The notes under the pieces were generated by a model. The model worked only from the letters and a program-made list of their open reading frames with translations. It searched no databases and was not told where the DNA came from. Of a DNA stretch of 64,000 nucleotides, positions 29,335 to 39,547 are shown piece after piece. This DNA comes from Limnobacter humi (GTDB lineage: Bacteria > Pseudomonadota > Gammaproteobacteria > Burkholderiales > Burkholderiaceae_B): positions 124,001 through 188,000 of the forward strand of contig NZ_JANIGO010000003.1 in the NCBI RefSeq assembly GCF_024518835.1. The letters are read 5' to 3'. The position numbers and the translations under genes are program-made. Every line of letters begins with the position of its first letter. Position 1 is the stretch's first letter.

Positions 29335-29988
29335 TCAACCTGGAAATTTCGTGGTACGCAAATAAGGCAGCTTGATGTCAATGTTGCCAAACTTGGCTTT
29401 GGCTGCCTCATTGTCCAAAGACAACGCCACAATCACATCCTGACCTGTGGTCCAGTTGGCAGGCGTGGCAATCGGTTTGCCATAGGTGGCCTGCAGGGCG
29501 TCCAGCGCACGCAGCACCTCAGCAAAGTTGCGGCCAACCGACATGGGGTAAGTCATTTGCAATTGCAGTTTCTTATCAGGGCTGACAATGAAGACTACCC
29601 GCACCGTGGCCGTGTCGGCAGCGGTTCGGCCATCGGGCAGGTAGGCATTGGCCGGCAGCATGTCCAGGGCTTTAGATACCGCCAAGTCCTTGTCGGCAAT
29701 AATCGGGAATGTGGCCTTGGCACCTGAATATGACTCAATATCACCCTTCCACTTGCAGTGTTCATCCACACCATCCACCGACAGGCCGATCACCTTGGTG
29801 TTGCGCTTTTTCCATTCGTCAGCCAACTGGGCCACTGCGCCGAATTCGGTGGTACACACCGGCGTGAAGTCCTTGGGGTGACTGAACAGAATCGTCCACT
29901 GGTCGCCAATGAAATCATGCAGTTTGAAGCTGCCTTGGTCAGTGGTCAGGTCGAGGTTTGGAACAATGTCATTGATTCTCAAGCCCAT
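29335..29988 (-). CDS. 1-Cys peroxiredoxin (Prx6 type)
   Basis: A 217-residue thiol peroxidase. The peroxidatic cysteine is C45 in HPKDFTPVCTTEFG. The long C-terminal arm with PANWTTGQDVIV is typical of the Prx6/1-Cys class. A second cysteine near 84 (DEHCKW) is not in the usual resolving position. It should reduce hydrogen peroxide and organic peroxides in the cytoplasm. The ATG at 29988 has AGGAG 6 bases upstream; the much longer frame to 30291 is not credible. It is divergent from the SDR gene at 30196. Confidence 0.93.
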   Translation of the reverse strand: MGLRINDIVPNLDLTTDQGSFKLHDFIGDQWTILFSHPKDFTPVCTTEFGAVAQLADEWKKRNTKVIGLSVDGVDEHCKWKGDIESYSGAKATFPIIADKDLAVSKALDMLPANAYLPDGRTAADTATVRVVFIVSPDKKLQLQMTYPMSVGRNFAEVLRALDALQATYGKPIATPANWTTGQDVIVALSLDNEAAKAKFGNIDIKLPYLRTTKFPG

Positions 29989-30195
29989 GGTGTTCTCCTG
30001 TGTGGCGTTGGTGTGGCTGTGCACAAAATGCTGGAATCCAAGCCTATCACCGAATTGACAAGCCCTGAACAACACTTCCGCAATATGCATATAACCCCCT
30101 TGTGTCGTGTTTTGTTCCTTTCTTGACGTGTACAAGCCTAGACCCCGCAGCGCGGCGGTCATTACAATCAGTGAATAACCGGAGACAAGAAAACC

Positions 30196-31017
30196 ATGAA
30201 AAATTTCAAAGACAAGGTGGTGGTCATCACGGGTGCAGCATCCGGCATGGGCCGCGCCTATGCCCTGATGTTTGCGCGGGAAGGCAGCCACCTAGCCCTG
30301 TGCGATTATGCAGCCGATGGCTTGGCCGAAACCGTGCGCCTCACCAAAGTACAAACCCCCGGGGTGCGCATTCACAGCGCCGTGGTGGATGTGTCCAACA
30401 AGTCGACGGTGGAAGCATTTGCCGATGACGTGAAAAATGCCCTGGGGCCTGCCTGCGTGGTCATCAACAATGCCGGTGTGAGTGGTGAAGGCGCGCCGGT
30501 GTGGGCCATGAGCGACCACAGTTATGAACGGGTGATGGGCATCAACTTCTGGGGCGTGGTGTATGGAACCCGGGCTTTTCTGCCGCAGTTGATGTCTCAA
30601 AAGCAAGGGGCGATTGTGAATGTGTCCAGCGTCTTCGGTTTGGTGGGCACCCCCAACAATTCAGACTACTGCGCCAGCAAGTTTGCCGTGCGCGGCTTTA
30701 CCGAATCCTTGGCAGTTGAGTTGAGCAGCAGCGACATTCAAGTTCACTTGGTGCACCCAGGCGGCATTAACACCAACATCGCGTCAGAAGCCAAACACGA
30801 AAAATTTGCCAAGAAGTTTTTAACCACCCCCCCTGAAGACATGGTAGACCAGGTGCGCAAAGGCATTTTGAAAAACGAACCGCGCATTGTGTATGGCAAC
30901 AACGCCGCCCGCATTTGGTGGGGCTCGCGCTTTTTACCTTTCAAAAAAATGCGGCATGTGCTTTGGCAGCAAATGAAACCAGCGCTGGACCCTGCCCCTT
31001 ACAAAGACCTGAAATAA
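30196..31017 (+). CDS. Short-chain dehydrogenase/reductase
   Basis: A 273-residue classical SDR. The cofactor-binding motif is TGAASGMGRAYA at about 12-23, NNAG is near 91-94, and the catalytic residues are the serine in NVSSVFG and the YCASK tyrosine and lysine. The C-terminal third is basic and lacks a clear membrane segment. It is followed 52 bases later by a Baeyer-Villiger-type monooxygenase, so the pair may oxidise an alcohol to a ketone and then to an ester. The start has GGAG upstream. Confidence 0.88.
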   Translation: MKNFKDKVVVITGAASGMGRAYALMFAREGSHLALCDYAADGLAETVRLTKVQTPGVRIHSAVVDVSNKSTVEAFADDVKNALGPACVVINNAGVSGEGAPVWAMSDHSYERVMGINFWGVVYGTRAFLPQLMSQKQGAIVNVSSVFGLVGTPNNSDYCASKFAVRGFTESLAVELSSSDIQVHLVHPGGINTNIASEAKHEKFAKKFLTTPPEDMVDQVRKGILKNEPRIVYGNNAARIWWGSRFLPFKKMRHVLWQQMKPALDPAPYKDLK

Positions 31018-31024
31018 AATCAGA

Positions 31025-31041
31025 GGCTCACACAGTGAGCC
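31025..31041. repeat. Hairpin between the SDR and monooxygenase genes
   Basis: A perfect 7-bp inverted repeat GGCTCAC-ACA-GTGAGCC lies 8 bases after the SDR stop. No T-run follows, so it is not a classical terminator; it may stabilise or be a processing point in a bicistronic mRNA. Confidence 0.5.
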
Positions 31042-31069
31042 CGTCACAACAAGACAGCGGAGTGGACAA

Positions 31070-32539
31070 ATGACGATGGTACCGAATGTGGACCTGGACG
31101 TACTGGTGATTGGTGCGGGTATTTCCGGCATTGGGCTGGGTTATTACCTCAAACGGGATTGCCCGCAAAAAACCTTTGCCATTCTGGAAGCCCGGGACAG
31201 CATTGGGGGCACGTGGGATTTATTCCGCTACCCCGGCATTCGATCTGACTCTGACCTTCACACGTTTGGTTATGAGTTCAAGCCCTGGACACATGAGAAG
31301 TCGATTGCCGACGCGCACCTCATTCTGGACTACATTCGCGAAACAGCCCGCGAGTTTGGCATTGACCAGCACATCCGCTTTGGACACAAAGTGCTGGCCT
31401 CCAACTGGTCAAGCACCGAGCAACGTTGGCTCGTGGATGTGCGCTGCGCCGATGGCTTGACCAAAACCATTCGCGCCAAGTGGTTGTTTTGCGCAGCGGG
31501 CTATTACAAGTACGAAGAAGGCTTCTCGCCCGATTTCAAAGGCCTGGCCGACTTCAAGGGCCAGGTGGTGCACCCCCAGCATTGGCCCGAAAACCTCGAC
31601 TACACCGGCAAGAAAGTGGTGGTGATTGGCAGCGGCGCCACCGCCGTCACCTTGATACCGGCCATGGCCGATAAAACCGCGCACATCACGATGCTGCAGC
31701 GCACGCCCACCTACATCATGAGCCTGCCCGCCAAAGACCCCTTGGCCGAGCTGTTCAAAAAATGGCTTCCGGAAAAAATGGCCTACCGCTGGGTGCGTCG
31801 CAAAAACATTACCCTGCAGCGCCTGTTCTGGCTGTATTGCCAGAAGTTTCCCAACGCAGCCCGCAAATACATCCGCAAGCACGTGGCCAAGCGCCTGCCC
31901 GAAGGCTTCGACATCGACAAACATTTCAACCCGCCCTACAACCCCTGGGACCAGCGTTTGTGTGCAGTCCCCAATGGTGATTTGTTCCGCACCATCCGGC
32001 AGGGCAAGGCCTCGGTGGTGACCGACCACATTGATCATTTTGTGACCGACGGCATTCAACTCAAGTCTGGCGAGAAGTTGCCCGCCGATTTGGTGATCAC
32101 CGCCACCGGCTTGAACATTCAATTGATGGGTGGCGTGCAGATGAGCGTGGACGGTCAAGCCCTGTCACCCGGCAACCATGTGGCCTACAAAGGCATGATG
32201 ATGAACGAGGTGCCCAACTTTGTGTTTGCGATTGGCTACACCAATTCCTCCTGGACATTGAAAGTGGGACTGCTGTGCGAGCACTTCTGCCGATTGCTCA
32301 ACCACATGGACGAACAAGGACAGGCTGTGTGCACGCCACGCCTGCCCAAGGACGGGATGGAAACCCGCCCCATTCTGGACTTTGGCGCGGGCTACATCCA
32401 ACGCGCCTTGCCCACCCTGCCCAAGCAAGGTGTACGCCGCCCGTGGGTCATGAACATGAACTACTTCTTTGATGAGAAAGTACTTCGGCATGGCCCGGTG
32501 GCCGATGAGGGCTTAAGCTTTGAAGGGCAAAAGTCCTGA
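31070..32539 (+). CDS. Flavin-dependent Baeyer-Villiger-type monooxygenase
   Basis: A 489-residue class B flavoprotein monooxygenase. It has an FAD site (GAGISGIG at 15-22), an NADPH site (GSGATAVTL at 187-195), and between them the Baeyer-Villiger fingerprint FKGQVVHPQHWP at 162-173 (FxGxxxHxxxWP). Such enzymes insert oxygen next to a ketone or hydroxylate long-chain substrates. The SDR upstream could supply the ketone. The substrate is not evident. Co-transcription with the DCC gene 64 bases downstream is possible. Confidence 0.9.
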   Translation: MTMVPNVDLDVLVIGAGISGIGLGYYLKRDCPQKTFAILEARDSIGGTWDLFRYPGIRSDSDLHTFGYEFKPWTHEKSIADAHLILDYIRETAREFGIDQHIRFGHKVLASNWSSTEQRWLVDVRCADGLTKTIRAKWLFCAAGYYKYEEGFSPDFKGLADFKGQVVHPQHWPENLDYTGKKVVVIGSGATAVTLIPAMADKTAHITMLQRTPTYIMSLPAKDPLAELFKKWLPEKMAYRWVRRKNITLQRLFWLYCQKFPNAARKYIRKHVAKRLPEGFDIDKHFNPPYNPWDQRLCAVPNGDLFRTIRQGKASVVTDHIDHFVTDGIQLKSGEKLPADLVITATGLNIQLMGGVQMSVDGQALSPGNHVAYKGMMMNEVPNFVFAIGYTNSSWTLKVGLLCEHFCRLLNHMDEQGQAVCTPRLPKDGMETRPILDFGAGYIQRALPTLPKQGVRRPWVMNMNYFFDEKVLRHGPVADEGLSFEGQKS

Positions 32540-32603
32540 CGAACGGCGGGCATACCCTGTGGTAACCTTGGTGCTGTAGTTGCAGTACCGAGGTAACACC
32601 ACC

Positions 32604-33017
32604 ATGAAAGACCCCAACCCCCCACTCACCGTGCTCTACGACGGTGCCTGCCCACTGTGTCAGCGGGAAATCGCCCACGTGAAGCGATTGGCCGATGGCC
32701 AGGGCAACACCGGTCTGTGTTTTCAGGATGTGAGTGCCCACACCCCCAGCGACCCGGCATCGGCAGCCGAACAAGCCCGATTGCTGGCCCGCTTTCATGT
32801 TCAACGCAGCGATGGCTCACGCTTGGACGGCGCTGCGGCCTTTGTGGCCATGTGGGAACGCTTGCCTGGTTGGCGCTGGCTAGCGCGATTGGCACGCCTA
32901 CCCGGCATGTTGACGGTGCTGGAATGGACCTACCGGGGTTTCCTGAAAGTTCGACCGCGGTTGCAAACCCTGGCCCGGAGGCTGGAGTCCAACACCACAC
33001 GGAGTAACACACCATGA
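32604..33017 (+). CDS. DCC-family thiol-disulfide oxidoreductase-like protein (DUF393)
   Basis: A 137-residue protein with the family's defining YDGACPLCQREI near the N-terminus, a thioredoxin-like DGxCPxC motif, and a hydrophobic WLARLARLPGM region near the end. The physiological role of the family is not established. The ATG at 32604 is preferred over an upstream TTG at 32580. Its stop overlaps the next gene as ATGA. Confidence 0.87.
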   Translation: MKDPNPPLTVLYDGACPLCQREIAHVKRLADGQGNTGLCFQDVSAHTPSDPASAAEQARLLARFHVQRSDGSRLDGAAAFVAMWERLPGWRWLARLARLPGMLTVLEWTYRGFLKVRPRLQTLARRLESNTTRSNTP

Positions 33018-33403
33018 ACACCTTGGCATTGCTGACCGTTGCCCTGCTGTTTGGCGGCATGGTGCTGTATTCCTTCGGCTTTGCTGCCGCTCTGTTCACC
33101 ACGCTGCCACCGGAGCAGGCCGGTTCAACACTGCGCCGTGTATTTCCCCACTTTTACCTGTTTGTCATGGTGACATCGGCGGTGGGTGCTGCCTTGCTGT
33201 GGGCCAGCAATCCGCTGTCGGCCTATTTGCTGGCGGCCATTTCAATCACCACCCTGCCCACCCGGCAAGTGCTCATGCCCGCCATCAATGCCGCCACCGA
33301 TGCCGGCAACAAACAGCGCTTCAAGCGATTGCATGGTTTGTCGGTGGTGGTCACCTTGGCCCACATTGCCTTGGCCGCCGTGGTGCTCGCACGGTTTGTT
33401 TGA
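33014..33403 (+). CDS. DUF4149 family membrane protein
   Basis: A 129-residue membrane protein with four hydrophobic segments (about 3-25, 48-67, 70-88 and 108-127) and the RQVLMPAINAATDAGN loop seen in DUF4149 proteins. It is translationally coupled to the DCC gene by an ATGA overlap. Function unknown. After this gene base composition shifts towards AT for about 1.5 kb. Confidence 0.8.
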   Translation: MNTLALLTVALLFGGMVLYSFGFAAALFTTLPPEQAGSTLRRVFPHFYLFVMVTSAVGAALLWASNPLSAYLLAAISITTLPTRQVLMPAINAATDAGNKQRFKRLHGLSVVVTLAHIALAAVVLARFV

Positions 33404-33493
33404 TGAGAATCACCCTTCTGCTATCAGGGCTTTAAATTTGTCACCCGCGGTCACTTGAATTTATCCTCAGTATTTATTTTGCGGAGGATATGC

Positions 33494-33958
33494 ATGAGTT
33501 CTTTGAAATTTGATGGTGCCTGTCATTCGCTGCAATTGATTGACCAACAGGGAAATTTGGTAGGCGACTGGGTTGCTTATAACAACGTTGACATCAGTGC
33601 GAAGTTGAGGTTCATTCCCAACGGCACGTATTCTTTCATAGATACCCAACGGCCATATCCACACAAGCCAGACCCGAATGGCCCGTACGGATCCTATGGA
33701 ATATTAAGATTCAACGTACCACACCACGCTGGGATTGGGGTTCACTCTGGTCGATCTGCATCCAAACGATTACCTGGCCCTCAACATCCCACGATGGGCT
33801 GTATCCGTACGTCCGATCAAGCAATGCACGCCATTTCAGAATTGATTGCTGAAGATCCTTTAACCTCCATCCAGATCAACAATAATTCGGACTATCGGTC
33901 TATCCAGGCTACAGCATTATTTTCGACCACAACAATGAAAGGCTTGGCATGGGCTTGA
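33494..33958 (+). CDS. Tlde1-like L,D-transpeptidase-fold protein, probable secreted effector
   Basis: A 154-residue protein without signal peptide. It has a short N-terminal beta region (LKFDGACHSLQLID), then IPNGTYSFID, SYGILRF, and the catalytic pattern H84-S-G-R ... M-G-C103-I-R105. This His/Cys pair in an H-x(n)-GCIR arrangement is the hallmark of YkuD/L,D-transpeptidase folds; the small signal-less form resembles type VI secretion effectors of the Tlde1 (DUF2778) group that cut or swap peptidoglycan peptides. GGAGG lies 8 bases before the ATG. A possible promoter is TTGTCA (33438-33443), 18 bases, TATCCT. It overlaps the next gene, an exported protein that could be its immunity factor. 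Effector status is inferred; no secretion-system gene is in the window. Confidence 0.72.
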   Translation: MSSLKFDGACHSLQLIDQQGNLVGDWVAYNNVDISAKLRFIPNGTYSFIDTQRPYPHKPDPNGPYGSYGILRFNVPHHAGIGVHSGRSASKRLPGPQHPTMGCIRTSDQAMHAISELIAEDPLTSIQINNNSDYRSIQATALFSTTTMKGLAWA

Positions 33959-34392
33959 AACAATTCACTTTGATTGCCGGAGGTTTGCTGATTGTTTCAA
34001 TCAATGTTTCACTGGCCAAAGACACAGAATTAACGCGATGCAGGTTCACACAATACGCAGAGGCTGATCATAAACTGAGCGACGTAACATCGTGGCAAGA
34101 CCTGTACCGTTGGTATTTTAAATTCAAGCGTTGTGATGATGGGTACCTTGCTGAGGGCATTGGAGATACCGTGGGTGTACTTCTAACAGACCAATGGAAT
34201 GATCTGTCAGAGCTGATCGCTATCACCTCGAAAGATGAGGCCTTCCTGACTTTTGTGCTGCAACACGTCAACTCTACACTGGATACAGAAATGCTGGAGA
34301 CCATCGAATCAAATGCAACCAACCGTTGCAACAACCGCTTTGATGATGTTTGCCAGCAATTACGCGATGTGAGTCATGCGGCACAAAATTGA
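33949..34392 (+). CDS. Periplasmic protein, candidate immunity factor for the preceding gene
   Basis: A 147-residue protein with a clear signal peptide cleaved near SLA-KD (residue 23). The mature part is helical and acidic with four cysteines (31, 62, 127, 135) that could form two disulfides, and contains SWQDLYRWYFKFKRCDDG and FVLQHVNSTLD. It resembles, from memory only, small exported proteins found next to peptidoglycan-targeting effectors. Its start lies 10 bases inside the end of the L,D-transpeptidase-like gene, so the two are made together. A periplasmic location is where protection from a wall enzyme would be needed. Codon use is more AT-rich than in the flanking genes. Confidence 0.68.
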   Translation: MGLKQFTLIAGGLLIVSINVSLAKDTELTRCRFTQYAEADHKLSDVTSWQDLYRWYFKFKRCDDGYLAEGIGDTVGVLLTDQWNDLSELIAITSKDEAFLTFVLQHVNSTLDTEMLETIESNATNRCNNRFDDVCQQLRDVSHAAQN

Positions 34393-34443
34393 CAGGTGTT
34401 GAAGAGGCAGGGAATATGAAAGCACCAAGGAAAAGGTACATTC

Positions 34444-34894
34444 ATGTGCGGACGATGCGTCATTGAAGGGCACATTTCGAGACTGACGGAATATTTCGAG
34501 GCCCGGTATACAGAAGATGAGTCCCTGTTCACCAACCGGTAGAACATCGCGCCCACCAGTCCCGTGCCTGTGGTTCGAATCCAACGGGAAGGAGAACGGG
34601 TCATTCTCAACCACCACTGGGGGCTGATACCTCACTGGGCCAAAGACGACTCCATCAGTGCAAAATTAAACAATGCGCGCGGCGAAACGGTGCATGAAAA
34701 TCCGTCCTTCCAAACCGGATGCACGTCATGCTGAACCGCGATCAGTGGGTCGACTGGCTGAATTCAAATAATCAGGATGTGGCTTCATTGCTGCCGTTGA
34801 TCTCCAGCACCAATTCGGTGAGGTTTCATCCAGTCGGATTTGATGTCAGCCGCGCCGGCAAAAACCGTGTGGATGACGCCACTTTAATTCAGCC
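34444..34894 (+). pseudogene. Decayed SRAP (YedK/HMCES) gene
   Basis: The reading frame starts MCGRCVIEGHI, the invariant MCGR of SRAP proteins whose Cys2 crosslinks abasic DNA. At the conserved YNIAP the tyrosine codon has become TAG (34540-34542). The frame then continues through PVPVVRIQREG, WGLIPHWAKDD and NARGETV. After SFQTG about 80 codons expected from the family, including the catalytic glutamate and histidine regions, are missing. The C-terminal part MLNRDQWVDWL resumes from 34719 in another frame and runs to about 34890, where it meets the end of the SDR on the other strand. A stop, a deletion and a frameshift make it non-functional. Confidence 0.82.
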
Positions 34895-34897
34895 CTC

Positions 34898-35638
34898 CTA
34901 CAAGGTTTGCCCGTTGTCCGCCCTCAGCACTTGCCCGGTAATGGATTTGGATACCAACAAACCGTACACCGACGCTGCAATGTCATCGGGGGTGGACATT
35001 CGCTGCAAAGGCAGCTCACCGGAAATTTTCTGCATTTTGTCTTCATGGCCATTCCACCAACGCGTGTCGACCACGCCCGGGGCAATACAGTTGACCCGAA
35101 TGTGTGGTGCAAGCGCCCGCGCCAATGAACGCGTTAAACCATGCACAGCCGCTTTTGAAACCGCATAGGGCAAAGACGAACCAAACCCGGTTTCGCCCGC
35201 AATACTGCCCACATTCACAATGGCTGTATCGGCTTGCTGGCGCAGGTAAGGCGCCGCCACATGGCAACAGTGGAAGGTACCCTTGAGGTTGACAGACAGC
35301 AGCACATCCCACACATCGTCGGTGATCAAATCCAGGTCCTCAAACGGCAACTGCCGGGTGATTGCGGCGTTATAGACCAGCACATTCAATTTTCCCCAGC
35401 GGTCAATCACCCGCGCCACTGCAGCAACCACCTGGCTGCGGTCCGACACATCAGCGGCGATGGCCATCGCTTCCTGACCCAACTGCTGAATCTGTGCAAC
35501 CGTCTGTTGGGCCTGCGCGCTGCTGCGGGAATAAATAACCGCCACCGCGTAGCCCTCGTTGGCCAGCTTTAAACTGATGGCTTGTCCAATACCGGTGCCA
35601 CCGCCGGTCACCATGGCCACTTGATCAACACTGCGCAT
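34898..35638 (-). CDS. Short-chain dehydrogenase (3-oxoacyl reductase-like)
   Basis: A 246-residue classical SDR close to the FabG/acetoacetyl-CoA reductase group: TGGGTGIGQAI near the start, YNAAITRQ in place of NNAG, the catalytic serine in NVGSIAGE and YAVSK, and a C-terminal GQVLRADNGQTL. Substrate not determined. The ATG at 35638 has AGGAG 8 bases upstream; the frame extends far beyond it without support. It is divergent from the LysR gene 113 bases away, its likely regulator. Confidence 0.88.
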   Translation of the reverse strand: MRSVDQVAMVTGGGTGIGQAISLKLANEGYAVAVIYSRSSAQAQQTVAQIQQLGQEAMAIAADVSDRSQVVAAVARVIDRWGKLNVLVYNAAITRQLPFEDLDLITDDVWDVLLSVNLKGTFHCCHVAAPYLRQQADTAIVNVGSIAGETGFGSSLPYAVSKAAVHGLTRSLARALAPHIRVNCIAPGVVDTRWWNGHEDKMQKISGELPLQRMSTPDDIAASVYGLLVSKSITGQVLRADNGQTL

Positions 35639-35751
35639 TTGTCTGCTCCTGAATTGGACCGCACAACCAGCGACCCGAATAATCAACACTTGCAAGACCA
35701 CATTAAGCTGCGCAGAATAAAACCACCATTCCATTTTTAAACGCATACATT

Positions 35752-36642
35752 GTGCAAAAAAACACAGGGCAACAAGCCGCCAAGGCAGCATCACCGCAAT
35801 GGGATGACATCCGCTACTTTCACGAACTGGCCAAGGCCGGCAGCTTGTCGGGTGCAGCGCGTGCGCTGGGTGTTGAGCATTCCACAGTCGCCCGGCGAAT
35901 GGATGTGCTTGAAGCGGCGTTGGGTGTGCGCCTGTTTGACCGCCTGAGCACAGGCTGGTGTTTAACACCGGAAGGTGAAACCCTGGCCACCCAAGCAGAA
36001 CGGCTTGACCAGGAAGCACAAGCATTTTCAAGGGCAGCCCTGGGCGTGGCCTCGTTGAAAGGCACGGTTCGCATATCAGCCCCGCCGGTCCTGGTTGGAC
36101 AATGGCTGGTTCCCGGTTTGGCGGCCCTGCGTCAACAATGGCAACACATCAATCTCGACATGATTGGTGAAACACGGGATGCCAACCTGGCCCGGGGTGA
36201 GGCGGACTTGGCCATCCGGATGTCTCGCCCCAATGCACCAGGCCTGGTTGCCCGTTCCGTCGGCCACATTTCATACGGTTTGTTTGCCAAACGCGGCTAC
36301 TGCCGAAAGCCCGAAAGCGAGTGGGAATTTCTTGCGTATGACGACAGCCTGGCCCAGGTTCCGCAACAGCAGTGGCTCAACAAGGTGGCCGATGGCAGGC
36401 CCTTCATTTTCCGCAGCAATGACCTGCTGGCCTTGCTCAACGCAGCCCGAGCTGGCCTGGGCCTGGCTGTGTTGCCCTATTTTTTGGTACGGGGAGACAA
36501 AACCCTGGAGCACATCACCTCACCAGCCTGCCCGGTGAAACGTCAGGTTTGGCTGGTGATGCATCCGGGTGTACGCCGTTCACCCCGAGTGCGGTTGATG
36601 GCCGATTTGCTGGCGAATGTGGTGGGCAGTGCTCAATGTTGA
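35752..36642 (+). CDS. LysR-family transcriptional regulator
   Basis: A 296-residue LysR regulator with the N-terminal helix-turn-helix at about 17-75 (LSGAARALGVEHSTVARRM) and a substrate-binding effector domain from about 100 (GTVRISAPPVLVGQWL). The frame begins with GTG at 35752; no ATG lies before the HTH, so the GTG start is accepted with some doubt. It is divergent from the SDR gene and should control it. Its stop is one base from the stop of convergent padR. Confidence 0.87.
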   Translation: MQKNTGQQAAKAASPQWDDIRYFHELAKAGSLSGAARALGVEHSTVARRMDVLEAALGVRLFDRLSTGWCLTPEGETLATQAERLDQEAQAFSRAALGVASLKGTVRISAPPVLVGQWLVPGLAALRQQWQHINLDMIGETRDANLARGEADLAIRMSRPNAPGLVARSVGHISYGLFAKRGYCRKPESEWEFLAYDDSLAQVPQQQWLNKVADGRPFIFRSNDLLALLNAARAGLGLAVLPYFLVRGDKTLEHITSPACPVKRQVWLVMHPGVRRSPRVRLMADLLANVVGSAQC

Positions 36643-36643
36643 A

Positions 36644-39335
<2,692 letters not shown>

Positions 39336-39447
39336 GCCTGGGCTTATTTGACAATATGACAACAACACCCACCTATTTGTAAACAATCGTGGATAAAACA
39401 AGAAACAATTAGACCCTTTTTACCGCTCTTTTCATCATTCCCCCAAA

Positions 39448-39480
39448 CGGAGTAACCCTCATACTGACGTGGTTACTCCG
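39448..39480. repeat. 10-bp inverted repeat upstream of the chemoreceptor gene
   Basis: CGGAGTAACC (39448-39457) and GGTTACTCCG (39471-39480) are perfect inverted copies with 13 bases between them. No T-run follows, so it is unlikely to be an intrinsic terminator for fadH. It could be a leader hairpin or an operator for the receptor gene 67 bases downstream. Confidence 0.6.
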
Positions 39481-39547
39481 AGTTCTTTGCGCAGTACGGC
39501 ATCGCTGCGGAGCCTACTCACTCGCAAAGTCCGAAGGAAAACCATCC

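Noticed and set aside
31025-31041. Intrinsic terminator between the SDR and monooxygenase genes
   Set aside because: Good stem but no T-run, and the genes are only 52 bases apart in the same direction.
33494-34392. Complete type VI secretion or CDI locus around the toxin-like gene
   Set aside because: No Hcp, VgrG, PAAR, CdiA or RHS sequence is present nearby; the pair would have to use a system encoded elsewhere.
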